A DNA stretch of 64,000 nt, from positions 1-64,000 of the forward strand of contig JAPLCC010000025.1 in NCBI GenBank assembly GCA_026392415.1, in the 5' to 3' direction. Source of the stretch: Propionibacteriales bacterium. Its GTDB lineage: Bacteria; Actinomycetota; Actinomycetes; Propionibacteriales; Nocardioidaceae. Positions 28,159 to 36,103 of the stretch are shown here, in pieces. The notes beneath the pieces are model-generated. The model was not told the DNA's origin. It ran no database searches and worked only from the letters and a program-made list of their open reading frames with translations. How positions within the stretch are numbered: position 1 is the stretch's first letter; every line of letters begins with the position of its first letter. The position numbers and the translations under genes are program-made.

Positions 28159-29403
28159 TCATGTCTCCTCTTCAGGTAGATGCTTGCCGGCCATCGACAT
28201 GTGCGACGGCAGAGGAAGGGGATGTCCGGGGAGCAGCACGTTCCAGTAGAGGTGGCGGAAGGCGAGCTTGCCGATGTGATTGATCCGGGTTGGCTTGAGG
28301 AGGCTCAGCGGACCGATGAACGGCAGCGGGTACCTGCCTGGAAGCGGCTGGGTCTCGTAGTTGAAGTCGATCAGCAGCGCCTTCTCGTCGCCGGATTCGA
28401 CGAAACAGTTCGCGTGACCGTCGAAGGAGCCCGTCATCGGCAGTCCCTTGACGTATTGAAGAAAGTTGCCGACGAAGATGTCGACCGCGAAGTGCGCAAC
28501 GGAACCGGCCTTGGACGCCGGCGCGTTGCAGGCGTCCCCTATCGCGAAGACATTGGCGTGCGCGACGGACAGGAAGGTGTGCTTGTCGACAGGCACGTAG
28601 TTGAGCTCGTCTCCCAGCCCCGACCGCCCAACGAAGTCGGCACCCATGTTCACGGGCACGGTGACCAGGAGGTCGAAGGGCACCTGACGTTCGTCGTAGG
28701 AGACCAGCGCCTTGAGCTCGTTGTCGATGCGCTCGACCATGAAGTCTGGAACGAGGTGGATCTTGCGTTCCTCCAGCATCCCGCCGAGGAACTCCGCTGC
28801 CACCGGCTGGGTGAAAGCAGCGTCGAGAGGGGTCACGAACGTCAGATCGACGCGGTCACGCAGGCCGCGCTGGCGCAACCAGTCGTCAGCCAGGAAGGCG
28901 AACTCGAGCGGCGCGACCGGACACTTGATCGGCATCTCGGAGATGTGCACGACCATCTGCCCGCGGTCGAAGGTCTTCAGCGCCTGAGCGAGGGCTTCGG
29001 CTCCGTCGAGGGTGTAGAAGTCGAAGATCGAGCGCCGCCATTGCGACCCGACCATGCCTTCGGTCTGGTCCGGGCGCGGCGTGGTGCCGCTGGCGATGAC
29101 CAGGAAGTCGTAGTCGATCACGTCGCCGCCGACGAGCTCGACGGTGTTCGTGTCTGCGTTCACCCGGTCCACCTCGGCGACCACGAAGTGAACGCCATCC
29201 TTCAACTGCGCGCGCCTCGGTCGTTCCACCTCCTGGCGTGTGTAGTGGCCGAAAGGAATGAACAGGTAGCCGGGCTGATAGTGGTGTACGTCGTCGCGAT
29301 CGATGACCGTGATCGTCCACGCGATGTCGGTCAAGCGGGCTCGCAGTTTGTTCGCGACCATCGTCCCGGCGGTCCCTGCGCCGAGAACCACCACCTTCTT
29401 CAC
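28159..29403 (-). CDS. Sulfide:quinone oxidoreductase-like flavoprotein
   Basis: Two-dinucleotide-binding FAD enzyme of 414 residues: VVVLGAGTAGTMVANKL at the N terminus, DYDFLVIASGTTPRPDQTEG (about 95), CPVAPLEFAFLADDWLRQRG with a cysteine near 140, and NVFAIGDACNAPASKAGSVAHF (about 290). Its pattern fits the SQR/FCSD-like group that oxidises sulfide to polysulfide, passing electrons to quinone. The start is the GTG at 29403, overlapping the GAPDH stop as GTGA. A full SQR Cys set is not seen, so activity is inferred from context with DsrC and DsrE. Confidence 0.8.
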   Translation of the reverse strand: MKKVVVLGAGTAGTMVANKLRARLTDIAWTITVIDRDDVHHYQPGYLFIPFGHYTRQEVERPRRAQLKDGVHFVVAEVDRVNADTNTVELVGGDVIDYDFLVIASGTTPRPDQTEGMVGSQWRRSIFDFYTLDGAEALAQALKTFDRGQMVVHISEMPIKCPVAPLEFAFLADDWLRQRGLRDRVDLTFVTPLDAAFTQPVAAEFLGGMLEERKIHLVPDFMVERIDNELKALVSYDERQVPFDLLVTVPVNMGADFVGRSGLGDELNYVPVDKHTFLSVAHANVFAIGDACNAPASKAGSVAHFAVDIFVGNFLQYVKGLPMTGSFDGHANCFVESGDEKALLIDFNYETQPLPGRYPLPFIGPLSLLKPTRINHIGKLAFRHLYWNVLLPGHPLPLPSHMSMAGKHLPEEET

Positions 29404-30413
29404 GGTTGCGCGCCCGAGGACTGGCCGACCAACCGGGTGAGGTCGACGAGGCGTGCGGTGTAGCCCCACTCGTTGTCGTACCAGCCGAACACCTTCACGA
29501 ATCGACCGGCAGCCTGGGTCAGGCTGGAGTCGAAGACGCAGGACGCCCCGTCACCGATCACGTCGGCGGAGACGAACGGTCCGTCCTCGTAGCGGAGCAG
29601 ACCCGCGAGCGGACCAGCCGCGGCGGCGGCGAAGGCCGCGTTGACCTCGGCAGCGGTCACGTCGCGCTCGAGCAGGACTCCGAGGTCGACCAGGGACCCG
29701 TCGACCACGGGCACCCGGAGCGCGACACCGTCGAGCCGGCCGGCAAGTTCAGGAAGGACTTCCCCGACGGCCCTCGCGGCACCGGTAGTGGTCGGGATGA
29801 TGTTCACGGCGGCGGACCTGGCCCGGCGTGCGTCCTTGTGGGGGCCGTCAAGGAGGTTCTGGTCGCCGGTGTAGGCGTGCACGGTGGTCATGAACCCCTG
29901 CTGGATCCCGAAGGTGTCGTGCAGGACCTTGACCATCGGCGCCACACAATTGGTCGTGCACGAGGCGTTGGAAATGATCCGATGCGCGTCCTGGTCGTAG
30001 ACGTGGTCGTTGACGCCGATCACGATGGTCGCGTCGGCGCCCTTGCCCGGGGCCGAGATGATCACGCGCTTCGCCCCTGAGTCGAGATGCCCAGCAGCGC
30101 CCTCGCGGGTCCGGAACTTCCCGGTGCTCTCGATGACGACATCGACGTTCTCACGAGCCCAGGGAAGGTGATCGGGTTCCCGGATCGAAGTGACAGCGAT
30201 CTTGCGCCCGTCGACGAGGAGAACGTCACCGTCGACCTCGATCTGGCCGTCGTACCGGCCGAACGTGCTGTCGCGACGCAACAGGTTCCCGAGCGTGGCG
30301 GCGTCCATCACGTCGTTGACGGCGACCACCTCGACGTCCCCGACCTGCTCACTGCGACGGAGATACGCACGTCCGACTCGTCCCATCCCGTTGATACCGA
30401 CCCGGATGCTCAT
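29400..30413 (-). CDS. gap: Glyceraldehyde-3-phosphate dehydrogenase, type I
   Basis: Oxidises glyceraldehyde 3-phosphate with NAD and phosphate. 337 residues; N terminus SIRVGINGMGRVGRAYLR, catalytic ASCTTNC with C152, PTTTGAA and WYDNEWGY near the end. The aspartate in AVNDVMD points to NAD. The start at 30413 follows GAGAGGGA. It is the first gene of the operon; another gap with pgk and tpi is expected elsewhere, so this is probably an extra copy used under special conditions. Confidence 0.93.
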   Translation of the reverse strand: MSIRVGINGMGRVGRAYLRRSEQVGDVEVVAVNDVMDAATLGNLLRRDSTFGRYDGQIEVDGDVLLVDGRKIAVTSIREPDHLPWARENVDVVIESTGKFRTREGAAGHLDSGAKRVIISAPGKGADATIVIGVNDHVYDQDAHRIISNASCTTNCVAPMVKVLHDTFGIQQGFMTTVHAYTGDQNLLDGPHKDARRARSAAVNIIPTTTGAARAVGEVLPELAGRLDGVALRVPVVDGSLVDLGVLLERDVTAAEVNAAFAAAAAGPLAGLLRYEDGPFVSADVIGDGASCVFDSSLTQAAGRFVKVFGWYDNEWGYTARLVDLTRLVGQSSGAQP

Positions 30414-30500
30414 CTGATCCCTCTCGTCGTTGCATGGCTGTCGAGCGCTTCCAGCCTCGCGACCGGAACCCGCGCGCCACAGGGTCGAGGGCCTTCGAGT

Positions 30501-30520
30501 TTCGGGACCTTGGACCCTGC
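30501..30520. promoter_or_regulatory. DosR/DevR-like box between gap operon and zinc alcohol dehydrogenase
   Basis: TTCGGGACCTTGGACCCTGC matches the DosR consensus TTSGGGACTWWAGTCCCSAA at 14 of 20 positions, with a perfect left half and GGACCC on the right. It is 33 bp before the plus-strand dehydrogenase start and 88 bp before the gap start, so it could control both. It is a pattern match by eye only. Confidence 0.45.
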
Positions 30521-30552
30521 TCGGGGGCAGGCGGTCCGGGTGAGATGGACTC

Positions 30553-31605
30553 ATGAAGGCACTCGTCTACGGCGGCACCGGTCATCACTCCTGGAGCGAC
30601 GTTCCGGATCCGTCGATCAAGGACCCCGAGGACGCGATCATCCGGGTCGATGCCGTCACCATCTGTGGCACGGACCTCCACATCCTGAAGGGCGACGTCC
30701 CCGAGGTGACCGCCGGCCGGGTCCTGGGCCACGAGGCCGTCGGCACCGTCCTCGAGGTCGGATCGCACGTACGCGACATCAAGGTCGGCCAGCGGGTACT
30801 CGTCTCGTGCATCTCGGCGTGCGGCAGGTGTCGCTACTGCCGCGAGGGCCGTTACGGTCAGTGCCTGGGCGGTGGCGGTTGGGTTCTCGGCCACACCATC
30901 GACGGCACTCAGGCCGAGATGGTCCGGGTGCCGTACGCCGACCATTCACTGCACGTCGTACCGGCCAACGTGAGCAGCGAGGACGCCCTGATGCTCGCCG
31001 ACATCCTGCCCACGTCGTACGAGGTCGGGGTGCTGGCGGGCCAGGTCTCCCCCGGCGACACGGTGGCAGTCGTGGGGGCCGGGCCCATCGGCCTGGCGGC
31101 GATCATGACGGCTCGCCTCTTCACTCCTTCGCGAGTGATCGTGATCGACCCGGCGGCATCACGGCGCGAACAGGCGATCGCCTTGGGGGCGGATCATGCG
31201 TTCTCCCCGGGCGACGACGTCGAGTCAGCTGTCGAGCACCTGACCCATGGCCGGGGCGTGGACGTCGCGATCGAGGCTGTCGGCGTCCCGAGCTCCTTCG
31301 AGATGTGCACCGAGCTGGTGCGGGCCGGTGGTCGCGTTGCGAATGTCGGCGTGCACGGTGAGCCGGCCACCATCCACCTCGAGCAGCTGTGGATCAAGGA
31401 CGTCACCATCACCACCGGGCTGGTCGACACCCGGACCACGCCGTTGTTGATGCGTCTGCTCAGCGAGGGCAAGCTCGACGTCTCCCACCTGACCACCCAC
31501 CGCTTCGGCATCGCCGAGATGCAGGACGCCTACGACGTGTTCTCGCGCGCCGGCGAGACCGGCGCCCTCAAGGTTGCGCTGTTCAGTCCCGAGGAAGCCC
31601 TCTGA
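30553..31605 (+). CDS. Zinc-dependent alcohol dehydrogenase
   Basis: Medium-chain dehydrogenase of 350 residues. Catalytic zinc ligands C38 and H60-E61, structural zinc set C90, C93, C96, C104, and the Rossmann motif GAGPIGLAAI at about residue 178. An acidic residue in VIVIDPAA suggests NAD. Divergent from the gap operon. A similar enzyme lies in the hypoxia-induced gene cluster of Streptomyces. Alcohol substrate unknown. Confidence 0.9.
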   Translation: MKALVYGGTGHHSWSDVPDPSIKDPEDAIIRVDAVTICGTDLHILKGDVPEVTAGRVLGHEAVGTVLEVGSHVRDIKVGQRVLVSCISACGRCRYCREGRYGQCLGGGGWVLGHTIDGTQAEMVRVPYADHSLHVVPANVSSEDALMLADILPTSYEVGVLAGQVSPGDTVAVVGAGPIGLAAIMTARLFTPSRVIVIDPAASRREQAIALGADHAFSPGDDVESAVEHLTHGRGVDVAIEAVGVPSSFEMCTELVRAGGRVANVGVHGEPATIHLEQLWIKDVTITTGLVDTRTTPLLMRLLSEGKLDVSHLTTHRFGIAEMQDAYDVFSRAGETGALKVALFSPEEAL

Positions 31606-31635
31606 GCCAGTCAGCCGTCCGCACGGCCGACTGCT

Positions 31636-32526
31636 TCAGGCCAGGAGTTCGGCGACCAGCGCAACCTGTCGTGGGTCGTCGCTCGTCGGGATCAGGTTCA
31701 CCTCGTCGGCACCGATCGCAGCGAAACGGTCCAGGAGGTCCCGCAGCTCCACCAGGGTGCCGGCGAATCCTGCTGTCGGCGCGAGCGCATCGACCAGCTG
31801 CGACGGCAACCAGTTCATGTAGTGACGCAGGTGGCGATGGATCTGGTCCCGGGGATCGGTCGTGGTCTCGGCGAGGGCGAACCAGAAGGACGTGGTGAGA
31901 CGGGGAGGCGGGCGGTCAGCGGCCGACCAGGCATCGCGGGCGATCTCGAAGAGAGCCTCGGTCCCGGCAACGTCAGTGCCATCCAGCGCCATCCCGGCGA
32001 GGCCGTCGGCCCAGCGGGCGGCATGTCGGAGCGTCCGTGGGCCGTGGGTCCCGACCAGCAGCTCGGGACCTCCAGGACGATGCGGCGGTGGACCCACCGG
32101 GCGGGTGGATCCGGTGAGGTTGTCACCGGCCCAGACCCGCTTCACCACGCTTGCGCGGTCGGCGAGGTCGGCCATCGTGCGGTTCGACAGGTCGGCATTC
32201 ACAGCTGCGTAGTCCTCGTCCCGACCACCGACACCGAGGCCGACCGACAGGCGCCCGTGCGACAGGCGGTCGCCCGTGGCCAGCGCCTTGGCCAGAAGGA
32301 CCGGATCATGCAGCTGGGGTACGACGACGGTGGTGGTGATGCGCACCCGTCGGGTCCACGCGGCCACCGCACCGAGCAGGGTGAGCGCGTCGGGGTTGTC
32401 AAAGGCGATCCGCTCCCCGAAGCACAGCGAGCTGAACGGGCCGGCGTCGATCAGCTCGGTCCACTCCTGCAGGCTGTCGGGTCCGATGTCCGGCTCCATG
32501 ACGGGAAGCGTCATGCCGACGCCCAT
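31636..32526 (-). CDS. LLM-class (F420-type) oxidoreductase
   Basis: Luciferase-like monooxygenase fold of 296 residues: GMTLPVMEPDIGPDSLQEW at the start, SLCFGERIAFDNPDALTLLGAVAAWTRRVRITTTVVVPQLHDPVLLAKALATGDRLSHGRLSVGLGVGGRDEDY in the barrel. That block is typical of actinobacterial F420-dependent members. The ATG at 32526 follows the SDR stop; a GTG at 32538 would overlap it. Co-transcribed with the SDR behind a KstR-type operator, so steroid or related catabolism is inferred. Confidence 0.8.
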   Translation of the reverse strand: MGVGMTLPVMEPDIGPDSLQEWTELIDAGPFSSLCFGERIAFDNPDALTLLGAVAAWTRRVRITTTVVVPQLHDPVLLAKALATGDRLSHGRLSVGLGVGGRDEDYAAVNADLSNRTMADLADRASVVKRVWAGDNLTGSTRPVGPPPHRPGGPELLVGTHGPRTLRHAARWADGLAGMALDGTDVAGTEALFEIARDAWSAADRPPPRLTTSFWFALAETTTDPRDQIHRHLRHYMNWLPSQLVDALAPTAGFAGTLVELRDLLDRFAAIGADEVNLIPTSDDPRQVALVAELLA

Positions 32527-32531
32527 GGAAC

Positions 32532-33242
32532 TCACCACACGACACCACGGTCGACCACGAGATTGGCCCCGGTCACCGAGCGGGCGACATCAGAGGCGAG
32601 GTAGAGCAGCGCCTCGGCCACGTCCACCGGCGGCATGAAGCCAGGAATGACCGACTGGCTCTTCGCGATCAGGTCCCAGTTGACGTTCTCCGGCAGACCG
32701 GCAGCGGCGGCCTCGATCATCGGGGTCTCGATGCCGCCCGGCGAGACACAGTTCACGCGGACTCCGCGCGTGCCCAATTCGACGGCGAGCGAGCGCATAC
32801 CGAGCAGCAGCGCGGCCTTCGATGCGCAGTACTGCGCGTTGTACGGCTGCCCCATCACCGCAGATATCGACGCCACCGACACCACGTTGCCCTTGCTCTC
32901 CACCAGCGCCTCGGCGCAGGCCTGGGTGAGCATCAACGGCGCCAGGGCGTTGACGTCGAAGTGCTTGCGCAGACCGGCCGGTGTCAGCTTCCCGATCTCC
33001 GCGAACTGCTGGATGCCGGCGACGTTGCACAGGATGTCGAGGCCTCCGAGCTCGGCCAGAGCGGCATTGACAAAGGCGTCCCGCGCTGCATCGTCGGTGA
33101 GATCGCACGCGACGACCCCGTCGGCCGCGACCACGTCGGTGGCCACGACCCGGGCTCCCTCGCCCCGGAAGAGTTCTGCAACGACGCGGCCGAGGCCGCC
33201 GGAAGCTCCAGTCACGATGACGCGACGATCAGTGAAACGCAT
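32532..33242 (-). CDS. Short-chain dehydrogenase/reductase (SDR), steroid-type context
   Basis: Classical SDR of 236 residues with TGASGGLG (about 11-18), NVAG (about 77), catalytic serine in VVSVASISA and YCASK (about 143-147), and SPGGIETPM. The ATG at 33242 follows a -10 TACTGT by 7 nt; a GTG at 33251 is an alternative. A KstR-type palindrome overlaps the promoter. Likely a hydroxysteroid or hydroxyacyl dehydrogenase. Confidence 0.85.
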   Translation of the reverse strand: MRFTDRRVIVTGASGGLGRVVAELFRGEGARVVATDVVAADGVVACDLTDDAARDAFVNAALAELGGLDILCNVAGIQQFAEIGKLTPAGLRKHFDVNALAPLMLTQACAEALVESKGNVVSVASISAVMGQPYNAQYCASKAALLLGMRSLAVELGTRGVRVNCVSPGGIETPMIEAAAAGLPENVNWDLIAKSQSVIPGFMPPVDVAEALLYLASDVARSVTGANLVVDRGVVW

Positions 33243-33249
33243 GGGAGAC

Positions 33250-33255
33250 ACAGTA
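33250..33255 (-). promoter_or_regulatory. -10 box of the SDR-LLM operon
   Basis: TACTGT on the minus strand lies 7 nt before the ATG at 33242, with no ribosome site, so the message is probably leaderless. Its upstream edge overlaps the KstR-type operator, consistent with repression. Confidence 0.45.
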
Positions 33256-33267
33256 GAACGTGTTCTA
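33254..33267. promoter_or_regulatory. KstR-type operator (TAGAAC-GT-GTTCTA)
   Basis: A 14-bp palindrome with perfect 6-bp arms matches the actinobacterial KstR consensus TNNAACNNGTTNNA. KstR represses cholesterol catabolism genes and is released by 3-oxo-cholestenoyl-CoA in mycobacteria. The site overlaps the -10 region of the SDR-LLM operon. Confidence 0.6.
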
Positions 33268-33285
33268 GTTGTTGTCGCCTGTCTG

Positions 33286-33955
33286 TCAGAATTCAGCGTG
33301 GGGCAGGTTGAGCACCCGGCTCAGGTCGTCGGTGAGTACACGTACGTCGTCGTACACGTGCTTCGCCCCGGAATCGAGCAATTCCGCACGGCCGAAAACC
33401 GCCCGTCAACAGACCCACCATGGGCATGTCGGAGCGTTGGGCGGCCTCCGCATCCGACACCGTGTCTCCGAACACCAGGGCGCTGGCGCCCCCGGCTGCA
33501 TCGAGGGCGGCGACCAGAAGGTCCGGCTCAGGCTTGGTCGCATCGACATCCTGGCTGGTGATGACGTGGTCGACACGTCCGCGAGCGTCGAGGACCTCGA
33601 GCGCGTGCTCGGTGTGTTCGGCCCTGCCTGATGACGCCAGGACGACCTTCAGTCCGCGTTCCCGGAGGTCTTCGAGGAATGCGGTTGCGCCCTCGAAGGC
33701 CTGGATCTCGTGCAGGACCGCGTCGACCTCGAACTCCCACCGTTCGCGGATCCGGTCCCCGTGCGTGCGCTCCACCACGTCGCTGGTCACGAAGGCCACC
33801 AGCTTCTCTCCGCCCATGCCGATGGCGCGATGGATCCGCCAGGCAGGCACCAGCAGCCCGACCTCGTCGAAGGCGCGTTGCCAGGCGCGGGCGTGGTGAT
33901 AGTTGGAGTCCACCAAGGTGCCATCGACGTCAACGACGGCTGTGTCGAAGCCCAT
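33286..33955 (-). pseudogene. HAD-family hydrolase with a one-base frameshift near the 3' end
   Basis: Beta-phosphoglucomutase/phosphatase-like HAD. Motif I DVDGTLVDS (about 9-17), motif II LASSG, motif III KPEP (141) and motif IV FGDTVSDAEAA. After GLLTGGF the frame changes. With a run of four T (33395-33398 on the plus strand as AAAA) read as three, the protein continues GRAELLDSGAKHVYDD ... and ends normally at 33286 with 222-223 residues. As written, it ends at 33293 with ~34 foreign residues rich in Arg. This is a genuine +1 insertion or a sequencing error. The start is 1 bp past the FAD-Rieske stop. Confidence 0.75.
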
Positions 33956-33956
33956 C

Positions 33957-35447
33957 TCATTCCTTCCTGTCCAGTGGCCGTGTGGCCGGTCCATCCAGGA
34001 CCGAGCCATCCGCCGCGAACCGGGATCCGTGCCAAGGGCAGTCCCAGCTGTTCTCGGCGTCGTTCCAGCGCAGCGCCGCCCCCAGGTGCGTGCACACCCC
34101 GACCAGCCGACAGGCCTCACCCTGCTCGGTCGTGACGGCGACCGGGACGGGACTGAACCCCACTCTGCCCACTTCGCCACCCGCCCGAGATCCGACCTCG
34201 CGCAGCTCGGCGGCGAGGAGTGCGCCCGCCGCGGCGCTCGCGGCACGCGCGTTCCTCGTCACGATCTTCATCGCCGACTTCGGATGCGTGATCCGACGGC
34301 CGAGCGGCTTGGACCAGGACGGTGCCGAACCGAGGATCGTTCCCGAGATGGTGCGCGCGGCCGCGACCGCGTTGGCGAGACCCCATTTGTCGTAGCCGGT
34401 TGCCACATGGACCCGAGCTCGGCCGCGCGGCAGCAAGCCGACGTACGGGATGCCGTCGTGGGACGTGTGGTCCTGTGCCGCCCAGGCGTGCGTCTCCACG
34501 GCTCCCGGGAAGTACTTCGCGGTCCACTCCCGAAGGTCATCGATGCGCGCAGCCTCGGAACCTCCTCGACCGACCACGTGGCCGTTGCCCCCGACCAGGA
34601 GCCGCGACACGTCTCCCGGTACACCTCGCAGCGATCGGGTGGGACTGCCCGCCGAGATCAGCATCTGCTCCAGCACGTCACCTTCCAGTGCGAACGCCGA
34701 CAGGTAGGACCGCTTGGCCTCCAGCTTCGCGAAGTACAGACCGCGGTCGAGGATGGGCGCCCCGGTGGCGAGCACCACGTTGGCGCCATGGAACTCCCGG
34801 CCGTCCGCTGTCGTGACGGTCGGCTGACCCAGCTTGCTCACCCCGGTGACGCGAGCGTTCTCGTGGAGCAGGCCACCGTGGAGCTGGAACTGGGCCGCCA
34901 ACGCGGTCAGGACTTCGCGAGGCTGGAACTGGGCCTGCTCAGGCAGGACCACGGCTCCAGACGTCGGGAACGGCACGTCGAGCGTGTCGCTCCACTCGAC
35001 CTCCAGTCCCAACGACCGCGCGGCGTCGTACTCATCTCGCACCGCCCTCACCTCCCCGGGCTCGGCCGCATAGGTGACCGCCGCCCGACGCTCCACGTCC
35101 ACCCCGTGGCTCGAACAGAACTCCAGCAACCAGGCCTGTCCCTCCCGATTGGCATCCACGTAGGCGCGCGCGATGGCCGACGAATGCACAGCGCGGATGG
35201 CGGAGAGCTTCGTCCCCTGCAACAGCGAGAGCTTGCCCGTCGTCGCGCCACTCGCGCCTGCTCCCACGTGGCGGGCTTCGAGGACCGCGACCGAGCGCCC
35301 CGACCGATCGAGCAGCAACGCCGTGGTCAGGCCCGTGAAGCCTGCGCCGATCACGACGTCGTCGAAGTGGCCGTCCGCTGGACCGATGGGCAGCGGGGCG
35401 GGCTCGGGGGTGCCCCACAAGGGGTCAGTCCTGCGGGGCGGGAGCAT
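33957..35447 (-). CDS. FAD-dependent oxidoreductase with C-terminal Rieske [2Fe-2S] domain
   Basis: 496 residues. A DAO-type FAD domain opens with DDVVIGAGFTGLTTALLLDRSG and holds HVGAGASGATTGKLSLLQG; the C-terminal ~90 residues are a Rieske domain with CTHLGAALRW and CDCPWHG-type ligands (WDCPWHGSRF). This fusion is widespread in actinobacteria; its electron donor and substrate are unknown. Its start overlaps the upstream gene by 23 bp. Part of the redox operon 33286-37250. Confidence 0.88.
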   Translation of the reverse strand: MLPPRRTDPLWGTPEPAPLPIGPADGHFDDVVIGAGFTGLTTALLLDRSGRSVAVLEARHVGAGASGATTGKLSLLQGTKLSAIRAVHSSAIARAYVDANREGQAWLLEFCSSHGVDVERRAAVTYAAEPGEVRAVRDEYDAARSLGLEVEWSDTLDVPFPTSGAVVLPEQAQFQPREVLTALAAQFQLHGGLLHENARVTGVSKLGQPTVTTADGREFHGANVVLATGAPILDRGLYFAKLEAKRSYLSAFALEGDVLEQMLISAGSPTRSLRGVPGDVSRLLVGGNGHVVGRGGSEAARIDDLREWTAKYFPGAVETHAWAAQDHTSHDGIPYVGLLPRGRARVHVATGYDKWGLANAVAAARTISGTILGSAPSWSKPLGRRITHPKSAMKIVTRNARAASAAAGALLAAELREVGSRAGGEVGRVGFSPVPVAVTTEQGEACRLVGVCTHLGAALRWNDAENSWDCPWHGSRFAADGSVLDGPATRPLDRKE

Positions 35448-35892
35448 CCGCGTGTCCGATCTCGCCCGGGCTCCGACGCCTGCGTTTGAGTCCGGCCTCG
35501 TGGAGATGACGCAGGCCGTTGGTGAGCGAGAGTGCTTCGCGGTCGAATTCGCGAAACGTGGAGTAGTAGCCGTCGTCGTACTCCTCGACCATCTGGAACG
35601 TCCAGCGACCCGGCAGGATGTTGCGGCCGACCAGCTGCTGCTCGATCCGGTCCGCGAACTCGACGTGACCGGCCTTGCGCAGCAGGTCGGCTGCTTCGCC
35701 GACCTGGAAATCGGCTGTCCCGGACATTCGATGGAACTGGTAGAGGTGGCCTCGGGCGACCTCGAGGGTCTCGAACGCCTCGGACAGCTTGCCCACGGCC
35801 TCGACCGTCTCCTCGTCGATGCCCTCGGTCGCGAGAATCGCGTCGTCGAGCCGCGGATCCGCCCCTGTGTCTGCGCCGGTGTCGGTCGTCAT
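35425..35892 (-). CDS. Conserved-looking helical protein of unknown function
   Basis: I do not recognise a family. 155 residues, acidic at the N terminus (repeat TGADTGADPRLDD), then mostly helical with SEAFETLEVARGHLYQFHRMSG and HVEFADRIEQQLVGRNILPGRWTFQMVEEYDDGYYSTFREFDREA, and a basic end LKRRRRSP. Several His and Glu residues are spaced as in metal-binding helices, but no motif is clear. It lies between the CDGSH and FAD-Rieske genes and overlaps the latter, so it belongs to the same redox operon. Confidence 0.7.
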   Translation of the reverse strand: MTTDTGADTGADPRLDDAILATEGIDEETVEAVGKLSEAFETLEVARGHLYQFHRMSGTADFQVGEAADLLRKAGHVEFADRIEQQLVGRNILPGRWTFQMVEEYDDGYYSTFREFDREALSLTNGLRHLHEAGLKRRRRSPGEIGHADAPAPQD

Positions 35893-35896
35893 GTCC

Positions 35897-36103
35897 TCAG
35901 TCGTCCTTCTTCCGGGAACGGCGCTTGGCGCGATGGCTCGCATCGCACCACGGGAGGCGGTCGGAGCGACCACAACGGCACACGGCCACGACGGACCGCT
36001 CCACCTTTCCGACCGTGCCGTCGTCACTCACGACTTCGTCAGCTCCCCGGATCAACAGCGGCCCGCCCGGGCAGGCCTCGACGGTGACGCGGCGCGCGCT
36101 CAT
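35897..36103 (-). CDS. CDGSH-type [2Fe-2S] protein
   Basis: 68 residues with the complete CDGSH cluster-binding motif C-x-C-x8-C-x3-H: C42, C44, C53 and H57 (CRCGRSDRLPWCDASH). It is basic after the cluster (AKRRSRKKDD). The start overlaps the haem-oxygenase-like gene stop as ATGA. In other actinobacteria this pair is also adjacent. Probably an electron carrier or Fe-S donor to the diiron partner. Confidence 0.92.
   Translation of the reverse strand: MSARRVTVEACPGGPLLIRGADEVVSDDGTVGKVERSVVAVCRCGRSDRLPWCDASHRAKRRSRKKDD

Noticed and set aside
30521..30540. Second DosR-like half site next to the first
   Set aside because: Only GGGGGC and GGTCC bits match; well below the first site and likely GC-rich chance.
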